DNA of 64,000 nucleotides from Bacteroidales bacterium (GTDB lineage: Bacteria > Bacteroidota > Bacteroidia > Bacteroidales > F082): positions 1 through 64,000 of the forward strand of contig JANQGJ010000100.1 of assembly GCA_028277395.1 (NCBI GenBank), written 5' to 3'. The translations under genes and the position numbers were made by a program. Position 1 is the first letter of the stretch. Every line of letters starts with the position of its first letter. The notes beneath the pieces are model-generated. The model saw only the letters and a program-made list of their open reading frames with translations. It did no database searches and was not told the origin of the DNA. Below are positions 33,553-41,919 of this stretch, one piece after another.

Positions 33553-36081
33553 TTATTTGATAACCATAAAACTTTTTTGAAGATAGTTGCTGTTTGTTTT
33601 TAATCGGATCATATATTGCCCAAGTGGGTAGTCACTAATGTTAATTCTGATCATTTCTTTTTCTCCGGCACTATTTCCTTCTTTTATCATTATTACCCTG
33701 CCTGTTATATCCATTATTGTTATTGTATATTCTTTTACATTTTGCAGGTCTATATTCAATGTTTCTTTGGCCGGATTTGGATATATTTTGAACTCTGAAA
33801 TGGTGTTTTCATCAATGTCGGTACAGTCGTCAATTGTTACTTCAAGCTGTTCTGCAATTCCATTACAATCCTCTCCTGTAGTCTCGGTTACATCTACTAT
33901 TCCAGTACCGGGAGATGCCCAAAGTACAGTTATAATGTTTGTGCCCGAACCACCGGTTATTTCTCCTCCTGTTACAGTCCACTCATATGTACTTCCTGCG
34001 TTTTCTTCAACTGAGTACTCAGCTTCATCTTCATCGCAAACCAGAGTTAATCCGGTTATTTCAGGAGTTGGTACCATTGTTATTGTAATTTCCAGTGGAT
34101 TTGATACATTACCGTCGCCACAGTCGTTACTTCCCTGGGTTGTGAGTTCTGCAATACCTTCATAATCTGCACTCCACTCAATTGAGATATTTTCACCACT
34201 ACCAGTTATTGTACCTGCATCCGATGGAGTTAATGCCCACATTATAGTATCTGCTCCATTTATTGTTTGAACGGTATATTCTGTTGTTGATCCTGAACAT
34301 GCTGTTGCAGGTCCGTCAGGAGTAAATCCTGGTTCGGGTACAAATTCAACAAATATATATGGTGTTCCAATCATGTTTTCGGAACATGTTCCGGTTGAAC
34401 CTGTTACTGTGTATATTCCCTGATCTGATTGTACTCCGAAGCTAATGGGGTTTCCTGTTCCCGCTACTATTATACCTGTAGATGTTCCTTCGAAAAATAG
34501 TTCATAATCAACCCCTGTTTCTGATCCGTCCTGGGTAATCTCAATTCCCGGATCACCTGAACAATATCCGCCACCTTCGCTTAGTACAAATGCCTCCGGA
34601 TTGAAGTTAAGAGTACAGTTCAATGCTGATGACCATGGTCCGTAACCACATAAATTAGTTGCTTTTACTTTAATGGTATAAGAACCTGTCCAGCTATCGT
34701 CAGATTCAAATGTTCCCGAAGTGCCGTTCCCTGTTATTGTTCCCGCATCAGCCGGATCAACTTCCCAGTAATATGAATCAGCTCCTGCAACCGGTTGTGT
34801 TGTATATACCTCGGTTCCTCCGGCACACATTTCTGTTGTACCAACAGGCTCGGCCGGCGCATCAGGATTGTCCATAACGGTTATCATATCTTCAACCAGC
34901 ATTGTATTTGTGTTTACGCCGTCAGATACTTCAAGTGTTACATCAAATGAACCTGTTGTATTGTATGTTACTGTTGGATTTTGATCAGTTGAGGTTGGTG
35001 GTGTACCACCTTCAAATATCCAGTTCCATGTTGTGGGTGCTCCGATTGACATATCCGTAAAATCAATTGTATTTCCAATGCATATGGTATCATCACTGGC
35101 AACGAAATCAGCCCCAAATACCGGCGCTTTATTTATTATTGTTCCTCCTGAACCACATGCAAACATGTTTCCGTCTTCAGTTTGACGTATTCTGTACAGA
35201 TGAGATGAACCTGTTCCGTTGTGCTCCATAGACCATGTTACACCAAAATCGGTTGTTACATATATATTCTCATCGGTTCCACCAATATAACCAGTACCAT
35301 TGGTATAGGCTTTGGCAGCGTAAAAGTTCTCGTATCCTGTGGTATATGTTGTCCATGTTGTTCCTCCATCGTTGGTTGCGAACATTTTCTCTTCTCCGCC
35401 AACTACACCAAAGTTATCATCTGCAAAATCCAGTCCAAACAACATTGCAGGCAATGTAGCCTGTACACTCCAGTTATGTCCTCCGTCAGTTGATTTGAAC
35501 ACATTTCCTGATGTTCCAACAGCATAAAGTGTATTTTGGCTTGCATACACAACACCCATAATATTAACATCTGCTCCCGATGTGGCGGGAACCCATGTAT
35601 TTCCTCCGTCACTGGTTATAAAAATTGCCTGATCCGTCGAACTGTTCATACTTGCTGCAGCAACTCCATTATTGGCATCCCAGAACTCTACATCAACATA
35701 GTACCAAACATTTGATCCACATGTTACAGGTGTCCATGTTGTTCCTCCGTCGGTAGTTTTTATGAAATAATTATTCCATCCTCCGGCAAACCCGGTATTA
35801 TCATTTATAAACCAAATACCTTGTAATCCGTCGATATCACCTGAAGTTGGTAATACCTGTGTCCAGTTTCCTCCCCCGTCAACTGTTTTAATAATTACTC
35901 CATCGGCGTTATATGTGTATTGCATTCCGCATGCATATCCGATACTACTTTGTGATGGAGGAAATGACATTCCGTAAAGAATAAATGTTGTTCCTGTACT
36001 TGTTACGTAATTCCATCCCTGGGAGAATGATTGTCCTCCAAATATCAACAAAATTGAAAGTAATGTAATAATTCGTTTCAT
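33553..36081 (-). CDS. Secreted propeller/PKD protein with T9SS type A sorting domain
   Basis: An 842-residue T9SS cargo. After a signal peptide (MKRIITLLSILLIFGGQSFS), residues ~20-310 hold BNR/Ycf48-like repeats (TVDGGGNWTQVLPTS, FIKTTDGGTTWTPVTC, VFKSTDGGHNWSVQA) that form a sialidase-type beta-propeller. A PKD domain follows at ~325-405 (PTVTYNTTGSFDVTLEVSDG) and then three PKD/Ig-like modules with paired cysteines (PGFTPDGPATACSGSTTEYT). The type A sorting domain is at ~765-842 (IYPNPAKETLNIDLQNVK, GRVIMIKEGNSAGEK, SFMVIK). No sialidase Arg triad was identified, so binding is more likely than hydrolysis. A strong terminator follows. Confidence 0.85.
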   Translation of the reverse strand: MKRIITLLSILLIFGGQSFSQGWNYVTSTGTTFILYGMSFPPSQSSIGYACGMQYTYNADGVIIKTVDGGGNWTQVLPTSGDIDGLQGIWFINDNTGFAGGWNNYFIKTTDGGTTWTPVTCGSNVWYYVDVEFWDANNGVAAASMNSSTDQAIFITSDGGNTWVPATSGADVNIMGVVYASQNTLYAVGTSGNVFKSTDGGHNWSVQATLPAMLFGLDFADDNFGVVGGEEKMFATNDGGTTWTTYTTGYENFYAAKAYTNGTGYIGGTDENIYVTTDFGVTWSMEHNGTGSSHLYRIRQTEDGNMFACGSGGTIINKAPVFGADFVASDDTICIGNTIDFTDMSIGAPTTWNWIFEGGTPPTSTDQNPTVTYNTTGSFDVTLEVSDGVNTNTMLVEDMITVMDNPDAPAEPVGTTEMCAGGTEVYTTQPVAGADSYYWEVDPADAGTITGNGTSGTFESDDSWTGSYTIKVKATNLCGYGPWSSALNCTLNFNPEAFVLSEGGGYCSGDPGIEITQDGSETGVDYELFFEGTSTGIIVAGTGNPISFGVQSDQGIYTVTGSTGTCSENMIGTPYIFVEFVPEPGFTPDGPATACSGSTTEYTVQTINGADTIMWALTPSDAGTITGSGENISIEWSADYEGIAELTTQGSNDCGDGNVSNPLEITITMVPTPEITGLTLVCDEDEAEYSVEENAGSTYEWTVTGGEITGGSGTNIITVLWASPGTGIVDVTETTGEDCNGIAEQLEVTIDDCTDIDENTISEFKIYPNPAKETLNIDLQNVKEYTITIMDITGRVIMIKEGNSAGEKEMIRINISDYPLGQYMIRLKTNSNYLQKSFMVIK

Positions 36082-36092
36082 AGTTTATGATT

Positions 36093-36233
36093 TTAAGTTT
36101 TTGATTTATCTTTTTTCGACTCTTCTATCGAATTGAATATTTTCTTTAAAGCACTTGATTCTTCCTTTTTAGCCTTTATCAGCTTATCAAGTTTTTCATT
36201 TAACAAATCCTCTGTTTTCTTTTCTTTTGCCAT
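36093..36233 (-). CDS. Small lysine/glutamate-rich protein
   Basis: A 46-residue, highly charged helical protein (MAKEKKTEDLLNEKLDKLIK) starting at the ATG at 36233; the open frame reaches 36290, but the extra 19 residues look unrelated. The stop is 11 nt before the start of the propeller/PKD gene, so it is probably its leader gene in an operon. No family recognised; it could be a short coiled-coil regulator. The small size leaves reality of expression uncertain. Confidence 0.45.
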   Translation of the reverse strand: MAKEKKTEDLLNEKLDKLIKAKKEESSALKKIFNSIEESKKDKSKT

Positions 36234-36472
36234 TACGAGATCATCGTTATAATTTTGATGCAAATAAATTGCACCCGGGCCATTTTGCAAAGCTTTTGGT
36301 CAATACAATAGACATACGTATATATTACAACAACCATACATGGTGCTGTAACGCGCGCAAGATCAGTTAAATATATACTTGTGATTTTTTCAGATAAACT
36401 ATGGAAAAGTGACAGGTATTATCAGGATAATTGGTTGATTTAGCTAAAAATTTAAGATAGTTTCTTAATTTA

Positions 36473-38233
36473 TCAGAGTTTCGTAAGGAAATTTACAAGG
36501 TTTTCATCAGTTGTGAGATTCAGTTTTTTTCTTAATCTGTAACGGGCAACCGTGATACTGTTTATGGATTGGTAAGTAATTGCTGCTATTTCTTTTGTTG
36601 TCATATTTAATCTGAAGAATGCACATAACCGCAACTCATTTGGGCTCAGGTCGGGGAATTTGGTGTTTAACTTCTTGTAGAAACCGGTATATACCTGCTG
36701 GAATCTTACTTCGAATTCTTCCCACGATATCATTGTTGAGTTTGATTCAAGCTCCTTTATCAGTTCAGTCATTACTATTTTATTCTCTTCCTTAGCCTCC
36801 ATGCGGGCTATCTTGAGCTTTTCAGCTATGCTGATTATAAATTCGTTTTTTCTCAACAAATACATTACATAGGTTGTAAGTTCCTTATTTGTGTGTTCCA
36901 GTTTTGCCGACAGGCTATTTTTTTCCAGTTCGGCTTTTTTCTTTTTGATTTTTTCAAGTCTTAGCAACAATGCAGCAATTATTAAAAGAAGGAACAAACT
37001 TGTACTTATAATTATATAAAGCAGGTTTCTGCGTTTTTGACGTTGAGCCTGAATTTTCCTTTCCAGTTCATCTTCCTTGAGTTTTGTGTTGAACTCATGC
37101 TGCATTTCCACCTGGGTAAGTTTTCGTACACTTTCTTCGTTGAAATTTGAATCAGAGTATTGTTTAAAGGTCTGAAAATAATCCAGTGCTGTTTCAAATT
37201 TTCGTTTGCTTTTGTAGTAGTTACTTAAATATTCGGAAGCAAGAGCAATTAACCTGTATTGATTTGTGTTTTTGGCAATTTTGTACCCTTCAATAAGGTT
37301 TGTAAAAGCTAATTCGTTTTCATCCAGGTTAAGGCAGGCAATACCAAGATTAATATATGTTTCCGCCAGGAAGAACGATTTGGATCCTGAGTGTATAATA
37401 TCAAGCTCCTTTTGAATGTCAACACTTAGGGATAAATGTTGTTTTGCACTTTCATATTTTTTATTGTACAAATCGAGTAATCCGAGCTTAAGTTGTGAAT
37501 GAGCCATACCTTCTATGCTGCCGAATTTCTCAAAAAGTTCATAACCCATCTGGTAATATGTTTCAGCGATATCATCCTGACCAAGCTGTATATATATTGA
37601 ACCGATGTTTGTGGTAGTGCCGGCAATATTCATCGTATCTTTTTGATCCTTAAACAGCTCAAGTGCCCTGGAATATAGTGTTAATGCCCTTTCCGGATTA
37701 TTTATGTTAAGATAAACAATGCCCAGATTATTGTACAGGTTTGGTAATTTATGAAGCTGGCCTGATTCTTCTGATATGGCAATACCTTTTAGGTAATGTT
37801 TCATTGCTTCGGCGTAATTATCTTTTTCAACATAGCGGTTTCCAATTGACAAATTAACAACAATCAGTTCTTTGGGGTTGTTGGAGTTAACAAGGTATTC
37901 TTTCGCCATATTGAAGAACTCTTCACCTGTTTCAATACTATCCCGAAGTATTTCATATTCACCAAGGTAGGAATAAATAAGCCCCAGATATTCATCGGCA
38001 TTGGTATTTTTAGCAAGGGTCAGGGCATTGTTTGTTAACTCAATTGCCTTATTAACATCCGATAAACGGTATTGCTTACCAATCTTTAGATAGATTTCAA
38101 TTTTGCGGTTGAAATCATGGGTATTTTCGAGAACATTAAAAAGACTGTCGGTTGAGGATTGGGAATATGATTTCATACAATTGATGAATATTATTGCAGT
38201 TATTATCAATAGTATTTTTAAACGGTTGTTCAT
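36473..38233 (-). CDS. TPR-repeat membrane protein with LuxR-type HTH
   Basis: A 586-residue regulator typical of Bacteroidota. Signal/first segment at 1-25 (LLIITAIIFINCMKSYSQ), tetratricopeptide repeats at ~40-370 (ANNLGIVYLNINNPERALTLYSRAL-type units), one membrane helix at ~400-425 (LLYIIISTSLFLLLIIAALL), a coiled coil, and a C-terminal LuxR-type helix-turn-helix (LSPNELRLCAFFRLNMTTKE, SINSITVARYRLRKKL). The TPRs would sit in the periplasm and the DNA-binding domain in the cytoplasm, suggesting direct membrane-to-DNA signalling. Targets are unknown. Confidence 0.88.
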   Translation of the reverse strand: MNNRLKILLIITAIIFINCMKSYSQSSTDSLFNVLENTHDFNRKIEIYLKIGKQYRLSDVNKAIELTNNALTLAKNTNADEYLGLIYSYLGEYEILRDSIETGEEFFNMAKEYLVNSNNPKELIVVNLSIGNRYVEKDNYAEAMKHYLKGIAISEESGQLHKLPNLYNNLGIVYLNINNPERALTLYSRALELFKDQKDTMNIAGTTTNIGSIYIQLGQDDIAETYYQMGYELFEKFGSIEGMAHSQLKLGLLDLYNKKYESAKQHLSLSVDIQKELDIIHSGSKSFFLAETYINLGIACLNLDENELAFTNLIEGYKIAKNTNQYRLIALASEYLSNYYKSKRKFETALDYFQTFKQYSDSNFNEESVRKLTQVEMQHEFNTKLKEDELERKIQAQRQKRRNLLYIIISTSLFLLLIIAALLLRLEKIKKKKAELEKNSLSAKLEHTNKELTTYVMYLLRKNEFIISIAEKLKIARMEAKEENKIVMTELIKELESNSTMISWEEFEVRFQQVYTGFYKKLNTKFPDLSPNELRLCAFFRLNMTTKEIAAITYQSINSITVARYRLRKKLNLTTDENLVNFLTKL

Positions 38234-38323
38234 TAGTTTATTCGTATTCTGAAATGCCTCCTCTGTCCGGAATTCTTACCCACAGGTGAATTATTGTTAA
38301 CTACACCTTTGAATGAAGTCTTT

Positions 38324-38331
38324 CAAAAATA
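38324..38331 (-). promoter_or_regulatory. Candidate -7 element for the TPR-LuxR gene
   Basis: TATTTTTG on the minus strand, about 90 nt before the ATG at 38233, without a -33 TTTG at the expected distance. Confidence 0.3.
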
Positions 38332-38460
38332 GTTATAATAATTCAATTAGGCTAAAAGTTAAACGAATGCAAAGCTATTTACTTTGTTGCCCGTGTCTGA
38401 CGATTCAGTGTTGGAGTCAGATTTAGATACTTAGGTTCTTTAGATAATGTCTACAACAAT

Positions 38461-38496
38461 AAAAAAGGGCTTAATGATAATAATCAGAAAGCCCTT
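38461..38496 (-). terminator. Rho-independent terminator of the EF-G-like gene
   Basis: On the minus strand AAGGGCTT pairs with AAGCCCTT (8 bp, 16-nt loop) and runs into a T-tract. It is 21 nt past the stop at 38518. Confidence 0.85.
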
Positions 38497-38517
38497 CTAC
38501 ATATATGGAGGATTAAA

Positions 38518-40653
38518 TTATTCTTCTTCCGCCTGAGATTCTTCGTAAGCTTTTAGTAATTGCTCCTGCACATCTGATGGTACCTGCTGATACTGGTCGA
38601 AGTTAGAAGTAAATGTACCACGTCCCGAAGTAATAGCACTAATTGAAGTAGCGTAACGTGTCATTTCAGCTGCAGGAACCTTGGCCCTGATAATCTGATT
38701 CCTTCCGGCAGCATCCATTCCCATGATTATACCTCTGCGACCTTGTAAGTCTGTCATAACTGCACCCATCATTTCTTCAGGTACGTTTATTTCAACGTCG
38801 TTGATTGGTTCCATAATTTTTGGACCAGCTGCTTTAAAAGCAGTACTGAATGCATGACGTCCGGCAAGTTTAAATGATATCTCATTAGAATCTACAGGGT
38901 GCATCTTACCATCATAAATATAAACAACTATATCACGTGCATAAGATCCTGTCAGTGGTCCCTCGTTCATTCTTTCCATTATACCTTTTAAGATAGCCGG
39001 TAAGAAACGTGCATCAATTGCACCACCAACAATACAGTTGTTGAATATAAGTTTACCACCCCATGGCATATCATGTACATCCGTTCCTCTCACCGGTATA
39101 TCAGTAGGATCTTTGTAACCTTCAACATAAGGCATAATCCTTAAGTGAACTTCACCAAACTGACCTGAACCACCAGATTGCTTCTTATGACGATAGTCGG
39201 CATTGGCAGTTTTGGTAATTGTTTCGCGATAAGGTATTTTTGGAGATATGGTTTCAACATCAATTTTGTGAACATTCTGCAGATACCATTTGATAGTGTT
39301 TAGATGAAACTCACCCTGTGTTTTTACCAGCATTTGTTTCAACTCCCTTGAGTACTCAACAAGAATAGTTGGATCAGTGCGGTGCATTTCATTTAATACG
39401 GTTCCAAGTTTTTCATCATCAGCACTGTTTACAGCACTCATGGCTACTGTGTAAATATCAACCGGAAGTGTAAGTGGTTCAAATCCTGCTTCTGCAACCT
39501 TAGGATCCATTAATGAATCACTTGTTCTAACATCTTTTAGTTTTATAGTTATTGCAATATCACCGGCTACAATACGATCAACTTTTTCACGGTTTTTTCC
39601 GTTTAAAACAAAAAACTGAGAAAGCCTTTCTTTATTTCCTGTTCTTGGATTAATAAGATCCATTCCTTCCGTTACAGCACCGCCGTAAACTTTAAAGAAT
39701 GAAACCTCACCAAGATGTTGTTCGATTGATGTTTTGAAAATGAACAATGCTGTTGGATCTTCGGCATTACATTTAAATACTGTGCCATCAGTTGTTTTTC
39801 TTTCCGGCATTTCATCAGGAGATGGGCATGAATTCGTTATAAAGTCGAGAATTCTTGTTGCTCCAATACCATGTTTTGCTGATGAACACATAACAGGGAA
39901 TATTGATCTGCTGATCAACCCAAGTCTTACCCCTTCTCTAATTTCATCAAGAGTAAGAGTATCGTTCTCAAAGTATTTCTCCATCAATGATTCATCACCT
40001 TCTGCAGCATTTTCAACAAGCGCCAGATGTAATTCTTCAGCTTTATCTTTTTCAGCGTCAGGGATATCTGAAATTTCAGGTTCGCCGCCTTCTTCTTTGA
40101 ATTTCAATTGTTTCATAAGGATCAGGTCGATCACTGTATTAAATCCTTCTCCTGAGTTTACAGGATACTGAACTACAGTTACTTTTTCACCAAAATAATC
40201 TTTTAAAGCTGTAATGGTTTCGTTGAAATTAGCACCATGATGATCAAGCTGATTTACAGAAAATATTACCGGACATCCTGCTAACTCAGTTTGTTTCCAT
40301 GCTGTTTCGGTTGTTGCTTCAACACCACTCTGACCATTTACCATAAACAGAGCTGTATCACATACATTTAATGCTGCTGCTGATTCACCTACGTAATCTG
40401 AGAATCCTGGTACATCAACGATATTTATTTTTTTATTATTGTAGATTGTATATAACAATGAAGAATGTACAGAGTGCTGACGATCTAACTCTATTGGTCT
40501 GTAATCGGACACAGTATTCCTGTCATCTACACTTCCTCTTCTGTTAATAATTTTACCTTCAAAAACCATAGCTTCGGCCATAGTGGTTTTTCCTGATTTC
40601 GCAGCACCAATCAGCGCGATATTTCTAATGTCTTTAGTGTCGTAAACCTTCAT
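38518..40653 (-). CDS. Elongation factor G paralogue (EF-G2-like) lacking the catalytic His
   Basis: A 711-residue translational GTPase of the EF-G family, with all five EF-G domains (G domain, domain II ALFIFKTSIEQHLGEVSFFK, domain IV KKQSGGSGQFGEVHLRIMPY, C-terminal LQGRRGIIMGMDA). G1 is GAAKSGKTT (16-24). G3 reads DVPGFSDY (80-87) rather than the canonical DTPGHVDF, so the catalytic His is Phe. G4 reads NQLD rather than NKMD. These changes mark the EF-G-like paralogue group. A Bacteroides EF-G paralogue has been reported to support translation without GTP hydrolysis; whether this is the same type needs alignment. It is a single-gene unit with a strong promoter-like element and terminator. 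Confidence 0.88.
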   Translation of the reverse strand: MKVYDTKDIRNIALIGAAKSGKTTMAEAMVFEGKIINRRGSVDDRNTVSDYRPIELDRQHSVHSSLLYTIYNNKKINIVDVPGFSDYVGESAAALNVCDTALFMVNGQSGVEATTETAWKQTELAGCPVIFSVNQLDHHGANFNETITALKDYFGEKVTVVQYPVNSGEGFNTVIDLILMKQLKFKEEGGEPEISDIPDAEKDKAEELHLALVENAAEGDESLMEKYFENDTLTLDEIREGVRLGLISRSIFPVMCSSAKHGIGATRILDFITNSCPSPDEMPERKTTDGTVFKCNAEDPTALFIFKTSIEQHLGEVSFFKVYGGAVTEGMDLINPRTGNKERLSQFFVLNGKNREKVDRIVAGDIAITIKLKDVRTSDSLMDPKVAEAGFEPLTLPVDIYTVAMSAVNSADDEKLGTVLNEMHRTDPTILVEYSRELKQMLVKTQGEFHLNTIKWYLQNVHKIDVETISPKIPYRETITKTANADYRHKKQSGGSGQFGEVHLRIMPYVEGYKDPTDIPVRGTDVHDMPWGGKLIFNNCIVGGAIDARFLPAILKGIMERMNEGPLTGSYARDIVVYIYDGKMHPVDSNEISFKLAGRHAFSTAFKAAGPKIMEPINDVEINVPEEMMGAVMTDLQGRRGIIMGMDAAGRNQIIRAKVPAAEMTRYATSISAITSGRGTFTSNFDQYQQVPSDVQEQLLKAYEESQAEEE

Positions 40654-40784
40654 TATTCAGTTATTTTTACGATTGAAATAATAATTTTGTATCTTAAAGT
40701 AAGCCACAGTGCCAATTTAAAAAATGCTGTTGTATTGTAAAATTCGTATTACTAGCTAGTTAGCACATTCTAAATTTAGGAGCG

Positions 40785-40792
40785 CAAATGTA
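40785..40792 (-). promoter_or_regulatory. Candidate -7 element for the EF-G-like gene
   Basis: TACATTTG followed by CGC on the minus strand, like the TATCTTTGCGC of the tRNA-Asn promoter. It lies about 130 nt before the ATG at 40653, implying a long 5' leader. No clear -33 box. Confidence 0.45.
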
Positions 40793-40921
40793 ACAAAATA
40801 AATTTAACATGAGTAGTATTATCCATTATTTATAAGAGGTCTAATGAACAAATTATATTATGAGCATTAACAAGTTAGTACAAAACCGCTGACCAAACCT
40901 CAAAAAAGGGATTAGTGTTTG

Positions 40922-41893
40922 TTAGTTTTTAATTTTTTCTTTTATCAGAACCCAGTTATCCTCAGATATCTTAGCGCCCATATTTTGTATCACGGTAGAT
41001 GCAAGCAGAGTGCCAATTTCACCTGATTTTTTGAAATCGTAATCATTTACAAGACCATATAAAAATCCTGCAGCATACAGATCTCCTGCTCCTGTTGTAT
41101 CAATTGGATCTATTTCTTTAACCCTGACTGTAACAATATTTTCACCTTGTTTGATCATGGATCCTTTTCGTCCGGTTTTTACTATGGCAATATCACATAC
41201 TTTTGATATTTCGTTTAAAGCTTCTTCCGGTTCCAGACCGGTGAATGATTTTGCTTCTTCTTCATTTGCAAATACGATATCAACATACCTGTTAACCATC
41301 TCTTTCAGAAAATCAAGATTGTCTTCCACAACATTGTAGCTTGCCAGGTCAATAGAAACCTTAAGTCCGTTTCTTTTTGCTGTTTTCAGGATAGCCTCAA
41401 GAAGTTCATGATTCTGCACAAGGTAACCTTCTACATGCAGAATTCCATACTCTGAAAACTGTTTATCACTTATGTTGTTTGCACAGAGTTCAATTGCTGC
41501 TCCCAGAAATGTACCAAATGTACGTTCGCCATCTTTACTTATCATGGTATTGGCAATCCCTGAGGGAGAATCGCTCATAATTAAGTATGGAATAATCTTG
41601 TTTTTTTTCAGGTCATTATGAAAGAAGTCACCTGTGGGATCTTTTCCGATCGTACCAATGAATGCAGTGTCGACACCAAGTTTTGCTAAACCATGTATAG
41701 TATTGGCTGCTGAGCCTCCTGACGCCATCTGCTTTTCAAGATCTTTGCAATGCTCCTGTATCAGGTTTGATTTCACTGCATCAACAAGTTGCATGCTTCC
41801 TTTTGGTAACTCTAATGTATCCAGAAGGTTATCGTTTTCAAGTTTAGTAAGTACATCTACCAGTGCATTACCAATTCCTATTATTTTTGTCAT
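40922..41893 (-). CDS. PfkB-family carbohydrate/nucleoside kinase (adenosine-kinase-like)
   Basis: A 323-residue ribokinase-fold enzyme. The N-terminal PfkB signature is GGSAANTIHGLAKLGVDTAF and GTIGKDPTGDFF; the C-terminal signature DTTGAGDLYAAGFLYG holds the catalytic Asp and anion hole. Length and N-terminus (IIGIGNALVDVL) suit the adenosine-kinase/ribokinase branch widespread in Bacteroidota. Phosphorylates a sugar or nucleoside with ATP in the cytoplasm; substrate cannot be fixed from motifs. It is on the minus strand between EF-G2 and the SprF operon, separated by gaps, so probably monocistronic. Confidence 0.85.
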   Translation of the reverse strand: MTKIIGIGNALVDVLTKLENDNLLDTLELPKGSMQLVDAVKSNLIQEHCKDLEKQMASGGSAANTIHGLAKLGVDTAFIGTIGKDPTGDFFHNDLKKNKIIPYLIMSDSPSGIANTMISKDGERTFGTFLGAAIELCANNISDKQFSEYGILHVEGYLVQNHELLEAILKTAKRNGLKVSIDLASYNVVEDNLDFLKEMVNRYVDIVFANEEEAKSFTGLEPEEALNEISKVCDIAIVKTGRKGSMIKQGENIVTVRVKEIDPIDTTGAGDLYAAGFLYGLVNDYDFKKSGEIGTLLASTVIQNMGAKISEDNWVLIKEKIKN

Positions 41894-41907
41894 GTAAAAT
41901 TTTTTGG

Positions 41908-41915
41908 CAAAAATA
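41908..41915 (-). promoter_or_regulatory. Candidate -7 element for the PfkB kinase gene
   Basis: TATTTTTG on the minus strand, 14 nt before the ATG at 41893; it lies just past the stop of the T9SS cargo gene at 41920. No -33 box in place. Confidence 0.35.
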
Positions 41916-41919
41916 GAAA

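Noticed and set aside
33638..34165. 175-residue plus-strand ORF
   Set aside because: Antisense to the PKD region of the T9SS cargo gene; low-complexity Ser/Pro/Val content as expected from a shadow frame.
39734..40171. 145-residue plus-strand ORF
   Set aside because: Antisense to the well-supported EF-G-like gene, no start-site support.
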